Shown here: piece after piece, positions 37,101 to 46,652 of the stretch
Position numbering within the stretch: position 1 is the stretch's first letter
Layout of the letters: each line of letters begins with the position of its first letter
DNA from: Flexibacter flexilis DSM 6793
GTDB lineage: Bacteria > Bacteroidota > Bacteroidia > Cytophagales > Flexibacteraceae
Direction of reading: 5' to 3'
DNA length: 64,000 nt
Assembly (NCBI RefSeq): GCF_900112255.1
Contig: NZ_FOLE01000007.1
Coordinates: 124,001 to 188,000 of the forward strand
Notes under the pieces: generated by a model
What the model saw: only the letters and a program-made list of their open reading frames with translations
What the model was told of the DNA's origin: nothing
The model's database searches: none
Program-made: the position numbers and the translations under genes

Positions 37101-37936
37101 ATGCCGATGCACAAGCATTGCTCAAACAAATTATTGACAATAAACTACTGAAAGCCAATGCGGTCATTGGTTTTTATCCAGCCAATAGCACCGACCACGA
37201 CGACGTTACTCTTTACGATATTGATACCAAAACCGTAACCACACCTTGCGACGCGCACGGCAGCCATACGCACACGATTTTTGTACCGAAAGCCAACGAG
37301 CAAAATCCGTTGGTGTTGGACGTGAAAACCAAACTGCACTTCTTGCGCCAACAAAATGCTAAATCCGCGAATCTACCGAATTTCTGTTTGGCGGACTTTG
37401 TTGCACCGACGCAAGCCGAACGCGTGGATTATATCGGGGGTTTTGCCGTTACGACGGGCATCGGGCTGGACGATTTGGTACAGCGTTTTGAGGCCGACCA
37501 CGACGACTACAACAGCATCATGGCCAAAGCCTTAGCCGACCGCCTCGCCGAAGCCTTCGCCGAGCTAATGCACCAACGCGTGCGCCGCGAGTTTTGGGGC
37601 TATGCTCGCAACGAAAACTTTAGTAATGAGCAACTTATCCAAGAAGAATATGTCGGTATTCGTCCTGCGCCAGGTTATCCTGCTTGCCCAGACCATACCG
37701 AAAAACGCACGCTTTTCGATTTGTTGGAGGTAGAAAAAAATACAAGCATTACACTGACCGAAAGCTACGCCATGTGGCCAACGGCGGCGGTAAGCGGCTG
37801 GTATTTTGCCAGTGCCGAAAGCAAATATTTTGGGTTAGGCAAAATCACCAAAGAGCAAGTAGCTGACTACGCCCAACGCAAAGGCATGAGCCTTGAGCAA
37901 GCCGAACGCTGGCTGGCTCCGAATTTGGCGTATTAA
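34130..37936 (+). CDS. metH: Cobalamin-dependent methionine synthase
   Basis: 1268 residues, all modules present: homocysteine-binding domain (about 10-335) with zinc cysteines in FNCALG and [10 protein letters not shown]; pterin-binding domain (about 355-620, [16 protein letters not shown]); cap and cobalamin-binding domains (about 650-880) with [14 protein letters not shown], whose His is the axial cobalt ligand; and the AdoMet activation domain (about 890-1265) ending in [12 protein letters not shown] and [15 protein letters not shown]. It transfers methyl from methyltetrahydrofolate to homocysteine. The SAM riboswitch directly upstream gives end-product control. The cell must obtain cobalamin. 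The full E. coli length is 1227. Confidence 0.97.
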   Translation: MGTITADTSNHTQLPQLLTQKILVLDGAMGTMIQRYNLTEADYKGERFKDFLRELKGNNDLLSLTQPHIIKEIHLQYLQAGADIIETNTFSGTSIAMADYEMEHWVYELNFESARLAKEAVNEYMAAHPQASPRFVAGAIGPTNRTASISPDVNNPSYRAVTFDQLVEAYAEQVRGLVDGGADILLVETIFDTLNAKAALFAIEEYFDKNPQQPRLPVMVSGTITDASGRTLSGQTVEAFLYSVSHVPLLSVGFNCALGADLLRPYVEELSDKAPFFTSAYPNAGLPNEFGQYDEQPDTMAATIEDFLQNNFVNIIGGCCGTTPDHIQAIARVAAKYKPRQVPAHEHLPKFSGLEPLKIFEGSNFVNIGERTNVTGSKAFARMIKENRYEDALAVARQQVEGGAQLIDVNMDEGMLDSEAAMTTFLNLIASEPDIAKLPIMIDSSKWSVIEAGLKCVQGKAVVNSISLKEGEEKFKEHARKIQKYGAATVVMAFDEQGQADSYERRIAICQRAYNILVNEVGFPPEDIIFDPNILTVSTGIEEHNNYAVDFVNATEWIKKNLPYAKVSGGVSNISFSFRGNDVVREAMHSAFLYRAIKAGMDMGIVNAGMIAVYEDIPADLLALVEDVLWNRRVDATERLVSFAENIKAKGKEQVKDETWRKATVQERLTHSLVKGVVDYIDQDVEEARQLFDRPLQVIEGPLMDGMNVVGDLFSEGKMFLPQVVKSARVMKKAVAYLLPYIEEEKQRNGGEGLGSQTAGKILMATVKGDVHDIGKNIVSVVLGCNNYEIIDLGVMVSAEKILAAAKEQKVDIIGLSGLITPSLDEMVHVAKELERQKFNVPLMIGGATTSRVHTAVKIAPHYSGAVVHVLDASRSVPVAGKLASKEMYSDFKQEISKEYDQLRTDHANRQQAKNLIGLEQARQNKVAIDWAKADITKPRFLGNRVFENYDLAEIATYIDWTPFFQTWELYGKFPKILEDAVVGEQARKVYADAQALLKQIIDNKLLKANAVIGFYPANSTDHDDVTLYDIDTKTVTTPCDAHGSHTHTIFVPKANEQNPLVLDVKTKLHFLRQQNAKSANLPNFCLADFVAPTQAERVDYIGGFAVTTGIGLDDLVQRFEADHDDYNSIMAKALADRLAEAFAELMHQRVRREFWGYARNENFSNEQLIQEEYVGIRPAPGYPACPDHTEKRTLFDLLEVEKNTSITLTESYAMWPTAAVSGWYFASAESKYFGLGKITKEQVADYAQRKGMSLEQAERWLAPNLAY

Positions 37937-37959
37937 ATTTATAAAAATTTCAAAATAAC

Positions 37960-38005
37960 ACTATCTATGATTTTAAGACAGCAAAATCTTAAAATCATAG
38001 ATAGT
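37960..38005. repeat. Perfect 19-bp inverted repeat after metH
   Basis: ACTATCTATGATTTTAAGA (37960-37978) and its exact complement (37987-38005) flank an 8-base loop. No T run follows on the plus side. It may act as the 3' end of the metH transcript; the length without any mismatch in an AT-rich stem suggests a dispersed hairpin element. Confidence 0.7.
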
Positions 38006-38050
38006 CTCGAAATTATTTAATTGTAATTTTTCAGATTAAATAGCGCATAA

Positions 38051-38084
38051 AAAACCTTATAGATTTATAGTCTATAAGGTTTTT
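38051..38084 (-). terminator. Terminator of gyrB
   Basis: AAAACCTTATAGA and TCTATAAGGTTTT form a 13-bp perfect stem with a 7-base loop; the As give a T run on the minus strand and Ts follow on the plus strand. It lies 22 bp after the gyrB stop. Confidence 0.85.
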
Positions 38085-38105
38085 AAAGTTTTGTATATGA
38101 GCTAA

Positions 38106-40058
<1,953 letters not shown>

Positions 40059-40080
40059 TTACAGTTTATTATACGAACAG

Positions 40081-40088
40081 CAAAAATA
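40081..40088 (-). promoter_or_regulatory. Candidate -7 promoter element of gyrB
   Basis: The minus strand reads TATTTTTG, matching TAnnTTTG, 29 bp before the gyrB start. No clear -33 element. Confidence 0.35.
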
Positions 40089-40101
40089 CAACAATCTGCG
40101 C

Positions 40102-40147
40102 AAAAAAAGTAGCAGCTTATGCAACAAATTTTGCTGCATAAGCTGCT
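40102..40147 (-). terminator. Terminator of the siaB-siaC pair
   Basis: TAGCAGCTTATGCA and TGCATAAGCTGCTA form a 14-bp perfect stem with a 10-base loop; on the minus strand CTTTTTTTG follows. It lies 55 bp after the SiaC-like gene and before gyrB. Confidence 0.88.
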
Positions 40148-40201
40148 ATCTGCAAAGAAGTTATTACCCCTTAAACAAAATGCTTGCCAAATCCCTTTTA
40201 C

Positions 40202-40603
40202 TTATTCATTAGGCATTTGCGGAATGTCTTCTGCCACAATATTGATAGGAATGCGCACCAATTGGCGAAAATCTTCCCCTGCTTCTTTCATGTCGTCGTC
40301 GTCGGGGTCATGAAACCAAAAAATACTGGCATCGTAGCCGCTGGCAAACAACGCGTCTATTTTTTTGATTATTTTCAGGAAATGCGAAGTAGAACTAGTA
40401 TTAAAATATTCTAACTTAAAGCTAAGAGAAACAGGAAAATCACCTTTGTAGGATTTGTTAAATTCGTCGAGCCACTCTAAAATTGGTCTATAAAATTCAA
40501 AGGAGTTTTCTGGCAAGGATTTGCCTCCAAATTCAAAACGTCCTGCGGGGTCTAAGATGATTTGTGGTGTGGTGGGCGTAGCCTCTAATATTATTTTTTC
40601 CAT
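40202..40603 (-). CDS. SiaC-like regulatory phosphoprotein (DUF1987)
   Basis: 133 residues with the DUF1987 pattern: TPQIILDP, RFEFGGKSLPENSFEFYRP, and the phosphorylation segment YFNTSSTSHFL in which Thr69 aligns with the threonine phosphorylated in Pseudomonas SiaC. Then HDPDDDDMKEAGEDF and a final short IVAEDIPQMP. In SiaABCD systems, SiaB phosphorylates and SiaA dephosphorylates SiaC; the unphosphorylated form activates a diguanylate cyclase. The kinase-like gene lies 51 bp upstream; the phosphatase and cyclase are not in this window. Confidence 0.87.
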   Translation of the reverse strand: MEKIILEATPTTPQIILDPAGRFEFGGKSLPENSFEFYRPILEWLDEFNKSYKGDFPVSLSFKLEYFNTSSTSHFLKIIKKIDALFASGYDASIFWFHDPDDDDMKEAGEDFRQLVRIPINIVAEDIPQMPNE

Positions 40604-40654
40604 GTGTTCAAGGGATTCTGGCCAATGAGTTAAAAGATATTTGACTAAAAAGAA

Positions 40655-41200
40655 TTACGCAGACTCGCAAAGTGAGCCAATCTTTATTTGCAAACCTAAA
40701 AAAGCGTGTTCGTTATCTATATTTTCGATAGCATATTCAAGTTTTTGGCCTGACTCCCGAATGATTCGGAGGATTCCCAGACCAGCTCCACCTTTGGCAG
40801 AAATCTGACCGCTATCTAACGTTGCCAAATAGAGTTGATGTATTTCTTCTTGGGATAATGGATTGATTTTTTCTAATTTTGCTTGTAATACCTTGGCGCG
40901 GTCTTGGCGCAAATAATTACCCGTGTAAATAACATACTCGTCATCTTGCTTACTGAGCATTAGAATACATTCTTTCAGGGCAGGAAGTTCCATTTCGGAA
41001 TGATAAAAGATATTTTGTAAGCATTCTATCAGAATATTGATGATATTCTTTTTTTTCCGTACATTGACTTGTTGCTCCTTCAGCTTTGCATCAGAAAGCT
41101 GAAGCAGAGAGGCAATAAGCTCCCCGTTGAGCGTACCGCTATACGAAACAATCAAATGATTTTGCTTCATCATTTGATATTGATGATAGATGTTTACCAT
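40655..41200 (-). CDS. SiaB family protein kinase
   Basis: 181 residues. Features of the SiaB family: an HATPase-like fold with an N-box INILIECLQNIFYHS and a G-box KGGAGLGILRI, and the flanking QDDEYVIYTGNYL strand. It should phosphorylate the SiaC-like partner encoded 51 bp downstream. The translated frame extends upstream to 41263, but ATG 41200 (MVNIYHQYQM) is the likely start; the longer form would begin within an AT-rich promoter region. No signal peptide or membrane segment, so it is cytoplasmic. Confidence 0.85.
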   Translation of the reverse strand: MVNIYHQYQMMKQNHLIVSYSGTLNGELIASLLQLSDAKLKEQQVNVRKKKNIINILIECLQNIFYHSEMELPALKECILMLSKQDDEYVIYTGNYLRQDRAKVLQAKLEKINPLSQEEIHQLYLATLDSGQISAKGGAGLGILRIIRESGQKLEYAIENIDNEHAFLGLQIKIGSLCESA

Positions 41201-41378
41201 TGACCACAAACTTTTAAAGTGTGGTAAATTTGTAAAAAAAATATTTAAAGTGAAATAATTCATAAAACTTTAATTAATTATTCATAAAAAAATCTTTGTA
41301 TAAAAAAACAATTTTATACTTTTCTACTGATAGTCAGCAAATTATGACTATTTTCTTTTCATTTCTTTTGTTTTTGCA

Positions 41379-42770
41379 ATGACATTCGCAGATTTTGAAC
41401 TCAATAAACAATTACTGACGGCTATCGAAGAATTGGGCTACGAAGCCCCTACGCCAATCCAAGAAAAGGCCATTCCTGCCATCAGTGCAGGCCACGACAT
41501 CTTGGGTATAGCCCAAACAGGAACAGGCAAAACCGCTGCGTTTTTGTTGCCACTCCTCATGAAAATTAAGTATGCACAAGGCCTACACCCTCGCGCCATT
41601 ATTTTTGCTCCCACGCGCGAGTTGGCCATGCAGATTGATGATAACATTAAACTTTTGGCCGCCCATACCGACATACGGCATACGGTTATTTATGGCGGAA
41701 TTGGCCCCAAAACCCAAATTATGACCATCGCCAAAGGCATTGATATTTTGGTGGCAACGCCTGGCCGTTTCTTGGATTTGTATTTGAGAGGTGATATTAT
41801 TCTCAAAGAAATAAAAACCATGATACTCGATGAGGCCGACAAAATGATGGACATGGGTTTTATGCCCCAAATCCGCAAAATACTCGAAGTCGTGCCACGC
41901 AAACGCCAAAATCTGTTGTTTTCGGCCACCATGCCCGACAAGGTTGTAACGCTTTCTGAAGAGTTTTTGGAATATCCGACACGCATAGAAGTTGCTCCGC
42001 AATCGTCCACGATTGAGACCATCGACCAAGTGCTTTTTGAAGTGCCCAACATCGAAACCAAACGCAATTTGCTTTTGCATCTGATTAAAGATGAAGAAGC
42101 CGCGCCGCGTGTTTTTGTGTTCGTGAAAACAAAACACACTGCCGAAGATTTGTATAAATTCCTACAAAAACACTTTTGGAAAGGTGTGGGTGTGGTGCAC
42201 GCCAACAAAGGCCAAAACTCGCGTATCAATACAATGGATGCGTTTCGTAACGGACAAGTGCGCGTGATGGTAGCCACCGACGTAGCGGCCAGAGGTTTGG
42301 ACATTAGCATGGTTTCGCACGTAATCAATTTTGATGTACCGATTATTTACGAAGATTATGTACACCGAATTGGCCGCACGGGTCGCGCCAATAACGAAGG
42401 GCAAGCCTTTACGTTCCTGACCAAAGATGAGGAATACCACATCGCCAAAATTGAGTCGATTATTCGCATGAGTATTCCGCGCCAACCCTTGCCGCCCAAT
42501 GTGGAAGTGGCCAGCACGCCGTTTGAAGAAAACCAAAATATGTTGCGTAACATAGACAACCAACGCAAAAAAGAAGACCCAACATTTCAAGGGGCTTTTC
42601 ATGAGAAAAAAGCCAAAAATTTGCCACCGCCCAATAAAAAACCAAGAAGTACGAGCGGCGGCACGCGCAAACCTGCGGCTAGCAAAGGCAAAGGAGGTAG
42701 CGGTGCAGGCAATTCGCGCGGCGGAAATGGCGGGCGTAGCAGTGGTGGCGGACGCGGCGGCAGACGTTAA
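41379..42770 (+). CDS. DEAD-box RNA helicase
   Basis: 463 residues with the full motif set: Q motif (FELNKQLLTAIEELGYEAPT), AQTGTGKT, PTRELAMQI, DEADKMMDMGF, SATMPDK, and later FVKTKHTAEDL, VATDVAARGLDI and HRIGRTGRA. The last ~75 residues form a basic and glycine/serine/arginine-rich tail (GGRSSGGGRGGRR at the end) that probably binds RNA. Family members unwind structured RNA in ribosome assembly and mRNA decay, often at low temperature. Divergent from the siaB gene; the downstream hairpin at 42780-42817 is the likely end of its transcript. Confidence 0.95.
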   Translation: MTFADFELNKQLLTAIEELGYEAPTPIQEKAIPAISAGHDILGIAQTGTGKTAAFLLPLLMKIKYAQGLHPRAIIFAPTRELAMQIDDNIKLLAAHTDIRHTVIYGGIGPKTQIMTIAKGIDILVATPGRFLDLYLRGDIILKEIKTMILDEADKMMDMGFMPQIRKILEVVPRKRQNLLFSATMPDKVVTLSEEFLEYPTRIEVAPQSSTIETIDQVLFEVPNIETKRNLLLHLIKDEEAAPRVFVFVKTKHTAEDLYKFLQKHFWKGVGVVHANKGQNSRINTMDAFRNGQVRVMVATDVAARGLDISMVSHVINFDVPIIYEDYVHRIGRTGRANNEGQAFTFLTKDEEYHIAKIESIIRMSIPRQPLPPNVEVASTPFEENQNMLRNIDNQRKKEDPTFQGAFHEKKAKNLPPPNKKPRSTSGGTRKPAASKGKGGSGAGNSRGGNGGRSSGGGRGGRR

Positions 42771-42779
42771 TCATTTTTA

Positions 42780-42817
42780 GTCAAACCTTCTAAGTCTTTG
42801 GGACTTAAAGGTTTGAC
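42780..42817. repeat. Two-tier hairpin between the helicase and aroE genes
   Basis: GTCAAACCTT (42780-42789) pairs with AAGGTTTGAC (42808-42817); inside it TAAGTC pairs with GACTTA around the loop TTTGG, with one unpaired C. It is a very stable 16-pair structure only nine bases after the helicase stop and about 37 bases before the aroE ATG. No T run follows, so it is a transcript-end or dispersed element, not a standard terminator. Confidence 0.7.
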
Positions 42818-42853
42818 ACCATAATCAATTGCTTGTTTATCCAAACTTATTTC

Positions 42854-43606
42854 ATGCGACAATTCGGCCTTATCGGATACCCAATTTCTCATTCGTTTTC
42901 TAAAAAATATTTTACTGAAAAATTCATTCGCGAAGGAATCAAAGACGCGTATTATGAGCTTTTCCCGTTGCCAGACATTGAGCTTTTTCCTGTGTTGGTT
43001 TCGCGCAAATCGCATTTGAGCGGCCTAAACGTAACCATTCCACACAAAGAAACCGTTATTCCGTTTCTGGACGAGTTGCACGAAGCCGCTCAACGCATTG
43101 GTGCGGTGAATGTGATTAAAGTAGAAACCGATGGGCGATTAATTGGCTATAATTCAGATTATTATGGCTTTAAATTGTCGTTAGAGAAAAATATTCAAAT
43201 CCATAACAACACGCACACCAAAGCCTTTATCTTGGGAACTGGTGGCGCGAGCAAGGCCGTAAAAGCGGCTTTGCAGGATTTGGGCATTGATTTTCGGGAA
43301 GTTTCGCGACAAGCCAAAGACGGCGGCGTTTGGGCATATGAAGACATCACGGCGGAAGCCTTGCAAACGCACACGCTCATCATTAACACTACCCCGCTGG
43401 GAATGTATCCGAACACCGAAACTTGTCCGCCTTTGCCTTACGAGCAACTTACACCACGCCATTTGCTGTTTGATTTGGTGTACAACCCAACTGAAACACT
43501 GTTCATGCAAAAAGGCCAAGCCGCAGGCGCACACGTGGCCAACGGTTTAGAAATGTTGCATTTGCAGGCCGAAAAAGCATGGGAAATTTGGAATAGTGCG
43601 CTGTAA
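42854..43606 (+). CDS. aroE: Shikimate dehydrogenase
   Basis: 250 residues. Substrate-binding HSFSKKYF, catalytic lysine in NVTIPHKETV, YNSDYYGF, cofactor loop LGTGGASKAV and late NTTPLGMYPN, with NGLEMLHLQAEKAWEIW at the end. It reduces 3-dehydroshikimate to shikimate with NADPH in aromatic amino acid synthesis. The ATG at 42854 (MRQFGLIGYP) matches family starts. No other aro gene is adjacent. Slightly short against E. coli AroE (272). Confidence 0.94.
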   Translation: MRQFGLIGYPISHSFSKKYFTEKFIREGIKDAYYELFPLPDIELFPVLVSRKSHLSGLNVTIPHKETVIPFLDELHEAAQRIGAVNVIKVETDGRLIGYNSDYYGFKLSLEKNIQIHNNTHTKAFILGTGGASKAVKAALQDLGIDFREVSRQAKDGGVWAYEDITAEALQTHTLIINTTPLGMYPNTETCPPLPYEQLTPRHLLFDLVYNPTETLFMQKGQAAGAHVANGLEMLHLQAEKAWEIWNSAL

Positions 43607-43653
43607 TTTGTCTATTAGCAAAACTTTGCAAACAAAAATTCTGCTATTAATTC

Positions 43654-44706
43654 ATGTTCAATTCGAGAGTAGTTTCGGCGATTTTGGCTTTGGTGGTGTC
43701 GGGTGTTACGACGGCTTTTGTTTCGCTAATAGATAACACACCGACCAACGCCCTGATTTTGGCGGCTGTCATGTCGTTTGTGTCGGCGTTTATGCTTAGT
43801 TATTTTTCGATGGAATATCTCGTGTTCAGGGAGTTGCAGAATTTGCACGCCGCCATCGAAAAGCTCCGTCGGAAAGACTTTAAGCTCACCAAAAGCCGCT
43901 TCGGTTCTATTGAGCCAATTCGCAAAATCAATGACGAGATGATGCGTTATGCCAGCAAAAAAGAACAAGAAATTGACGAGCTAAAACGCATAGAAAACTA
44001 TCGCCGTGAATTTTTGGCCGACATCTCGCACGAACTGAAAACCCCGATTTTTGCCGCGCAAGGTTTTGTACATACGCTGCTGGACGGCGCAGCCGACGAC
44101 CCAGAAGTTCGTGACCAATTTCTGAAAAAAGCCGCTAAAAGTTTGGACGGTTTGGAAGCCCTGGTGCAAGACCTCATTACGCTTTCGCAAATGGAAACGG
44201 GTTATATTACTATGAAAATCAAACCGTTAGAAATAAGCGAATTGATTAATGATATTTTTGAGCAATTGGAAAAGAAAGCACAAAAACGTAACACTACTTT
44301 AAAGCTGGACAGCAAACCCGACAAAAAATATTGGGTGTTGGGCGACGTGAACCGCATCGGGCAGGTGCTTATTAACCTTATCGAAAACGCCATTAAATAC
44401 GGAAATGATAATGGGAAAGTAATCGTGGGCTTGGAGTCGAGTAAAGATTTTGTAAGCATCACGGTGCGCGACAACGGGCCGGGCATTGCCGAAGAACACC
44501 AAAAACGCATTTTTGAACGCTTTTATCGCATAGACAAAAGTCGTTCGAAAGACAAAGGCGGTACGGGTTTGGGGCTGGCCATCGTCAAACAAATCATTGA
44601 TGCGCACGGCTCAAAAATCACCGTTAGTAGCAAAATTGGGCGAGGCACAACCTTTGAATTTCGGTTGGAAAAAACGGTTGCACCACTACCCACAACAAAT
44701 AGCTAG
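43654..44706 (+). CDS. Sensor histidine kinase (PhoR/ResE-like)
   Basis: 350 residues. Two N-terminal membrane helices (ILALVVSGVTTAFVSLI and LAAVMSFVSAFMLSYF) with no sizeable sensor between them, a HAMP-like linker at about 60-115, the dimerisation histidine in FLADISHELKTPIFAAQG, then the kinase domain with N-box LINLIENAIKYG, DNGPGIAEE, and GTGLGLAIVKQI. It probably senses an intramembrane or cytoplasmic signal. No response regulator gene is adjacent, so the partner is unknown. It begins 47 bp downstream of aroE. Confidence 0.93.
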   Translation: MFNSRVVSAILALVVSGVTTAFVSLIDNTPTNALILAAVMSFVSAFMLSYFSMEYLVFRELQNLHAAIEKLRRKDFKLTKSRFGSIEPIRKINDEMMRYASKKEQEIDELKRIENYRREFLADISHELKTPIFAAQGFVHTLLDGAADDPEVRDQFLKKAAKSLDGLEALVQDLITLSQMETGYITMKIKPLEISELINDIFEQLEKKAQKRNTTLKLDSKPDKKYWVLGDVNRIGQVLINLIENAIKYGNDNGKVIVGLESSKDFVSITVRDNGPGIAEEHQKRIFERFYRIDKSRSKDKGGTGLGLAIVKQIIDAHGSKITVSSKIGRGTTFEFRLEKTVAPLPTTNS

Positions 44707-44718
44707 TCATTTGATTAT

Positions 44719-45612
44719 CTAAAATCTATACGGCGGCATTGTCCAGCGTTTGCCCGACAATTTGCGCAATGTACGTGGCAAAAAACTCAATGCTTCGTAG
44801 GCGCGTTTGGGCTTTTCCATGTCTTGCGGCAACAAAAGTGTGTGCAATGCTATGAGTTTTTGCAAAGATTCTCCTTCATATTTGGTAAAGAAATCGGCCA
44901 ATACGCCTCGAAACTCCTTAAAATTCCAGTAATGGAAAATAAAATCATTCACTACCATCAGTTTAGGGGCTTTGGTTTGGGCATAATACGAAAACGCGAA
45001 TTGCTCTACGATGTGTCGTTCAAAAATCTTGTACATATCGTCGGTGAGCCTAAGCACGTCTTCAAGCAACATACCCGAATTCATTCCCAATACACCCGCG
45101 TTATACATTTGGAGCGTAGTGGGGTCTGCTGCTGCCCAAAAATGCGCCAATTCTTTCGGATTTGTTTTGAAAAATTTGTACAACCTACTGATAGTCAGGT
45201 TTGATTTTGGCGAAATAGCCCCTTCCGACACATGCATTAAAAATGTCCCTTGTTCGATGGCCTCAAAAAGTGCGGGCACTGATTTTAGGAATGTTACATC
45301 AGTGTCGGTGTATAACAAATTGCCGTGTGTGTGCGTAGCCCAAAAATCTTGTAACATCTTGATTTTGACCCGATGTACAAAATTAATTTCGCCGCTCCAC
45401 TCCTTAATCAATTGTTTATCTATCGCTTTGAAAGTAACATAGTGCTCAAACAATTTGAAAAATGCGGGTTGGTCGGTATAAATAATAATCTGCGGCAATT
45501 TGTCGGCGGGCGTACCAGCCAAAAACGAAAGCAGCGCATATTTGGCCTCGTTGAGAATACCAACATGGCCATAGGCTTGCATAATCCAATAATTTGGTTG
45601 GGTTGTAGGCAT
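44719..45612 (-). CDS. Nucleotide-sugar glycosyltransferase-like protein, unknown
   Basis: 297 residues. A GT-A-like fold is suggested by LPQIIIYTDQPAFFKLF, the metal-binding DxD in GNLLYTDTDVTFLK and the later MYNAGVLGMNSGM acceptor motif. This resembles LPS-type or stealth-like transferases, but no family can be named with certainty. No membrane segments. It is the last gene of a minus-strand cluster with two other glycosyltransferases, 21 bp after the CgeB-type gene, which supports a role in surface glycan assembly. Confidence 0.65.
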   Translation of the reverse strand: MPTTQPNYWIMQAYGHVGILNEAKYALLSFLAGTPADKLPQIIIYTDQPAFFKLFEHYVTFKAIDKQLIKEWSGEINFVHRVKIKMLQDFWATHTHGNLLYTDTDVTFLKSVPALFEAIEQGTFLMHVSEGAISPKSNLTISRLYKFFKTNPKELAHFWAAADPTTLQMYNAGVLGMNSGMLLEDVLRLTDDMYKIFERHIVEQFAFSYYAQTKAPKLMVVNDFIFHYWNFKEFRGVLADFFTKYEGESLQKLIALHTLLLPQDMEKPKRAYEALSFLPRTLRKLSGKRWTMPPYRF

Positions 45613-45633
45613 GGTTTCTTTTTTTGCAGGCTT

Positions 45634-46632
45634 TTATTTTTTGGATTTTGCTATTAAATCAAGAACAGTTTGCATGCGCTGCGTGTAGGTATGGTCGCGC
45701 ACAACACGTTGATAAGCAGCTTCTGCAATGGCTTCGCGCTCTTGGTCGTGCTGCAAGTAATACTCAATAAGTGCTGGCAACTCGGCTGGACTTTTATACA
45801 AAACCACTTCTTTTTGCGGTTCGAACAACATCGAAATTTCTTTTTTGTCGTCGCAAAGCTGAAACGAGCCACTGCCACTGGCTTCAAACAAACGGGGATT
45901 TACGCCATAATCGCACAAATCCAACCATGTATGAACATTCAATACAATTTTGGATTGTTGGAAAACCTGCACCATTTCTTCGGGCGTAAAAAACGAACGT
46001 TTGATAAAATAAGGAGCCAAAATATCATCGTATTTCATTTTGCGAGCTTTCCAAGGCCCCATAATGGCTACTTTAATTCCTTTTTTCACCAAATCGGCCA
46101 ATATTTCTTCACGATTGGGCTTGTGGTCTCCCGCAAACAGCACGTCATATTTGTACTGACGCTGCGTCATGGGTTTATGCAACTCGGGCATAATGCCCAC
46201 GGGCAAGAAATAAATATTTTGAACGCCTTTTTTGCGGTAATCGTCGTGCGTGTAAAGGCTATTGGTAAAATAAAAATCGTATTCAGCGGCGGGTGCTGCC
46301 TCAAAACCCAACTGAAATGGGTCGTTGAGCCACCAAGAAGCCGTCAAAATCTTTTTACTTTTGATTTTTCGGATTATTTCAGCCGTTTGCGTGCGGCCAT
46401 AAATACTAAAAAATACGTCTGGTTTTTCGCGGTCGATGAGCTGAAGTAGCTGCTCGTTTTTGTAATCCAAGAATGCAGGTTTAGATATTTTCTCGCGAAT
46501 TTTTTCTACCCAATTGTCTCGTTCGTGATTAAAGACAATCACCTCATGCCCCAAACTGCGCAAAGCCTGTGGAACATAATGGTTCATGGGAATAGTGTGC
46601 GCCAAACCAGGTATAGATACAATGAATTTCAT
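45634..46632 (-). CDS. CgeB-like glycosyltransferase (GT4 fold)
   Basis: 332 residues. The N-terminal Rossmann half begins MKFIVSIPGLAHTIPM; the C-terminal half has the CgeB-type pattern VLFAGDHKPNREEI, VLNVHTWLDLCDYGVNPRLFEASGSGSFQLCDDK, which I give in two parts as the acceptor-site histidine and the nucleotide-sugar-binding R-L-F-E. These proteins transfer sugars to surface polysaccharide or flagellar-type acceptors in other genera. ATG 46632 matches the conserved start; the frame's earlier start at 46686 would overlap the next gene. Part of a three-gene glycosyltransferase unit. Confidence 0.82.
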   Translation of the reverse strand: MKFIVSIPGLAHTIPMNHYVPQALRSLGHEVIVFNHERDNWVEKIREKISKPAFLDYKNEQLLQLIDREKPDVFFSIYGRTQTAEIIRKIKSKKILTASWWLNDPFQLGFEAAPAAEYDFYFTNSLYTHDDYRKKGVQNIYFLPVGIMPELHKPMTQRQYKYDVLFAGDHKPNREEILADLVKKGIKVAIMGPWKARKMKYDDILAPYFIKRSFFTPEEMVQVFQQSKIVLNVHTWLDLCDYGVNPRLFEASGSGSFQLCDDKKEISMLFEPQKEVVLYKSPAELPALIEYYLQHDQEREAIAEAAYQRVVRDHTYTQRMQTVLDLIAKSKK

Positions 46633-46652
46633 TTTTATCTCTTTATCAATAG

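Noticed and set aside
42767-43015. 82-residue minus-strand frame overlapping the aroE start
   Set aside because: It lies antisense to the conserved first 160 bases of aroE and across the hairpin, with no recognisable protein pattern; treated as a shadow frame.
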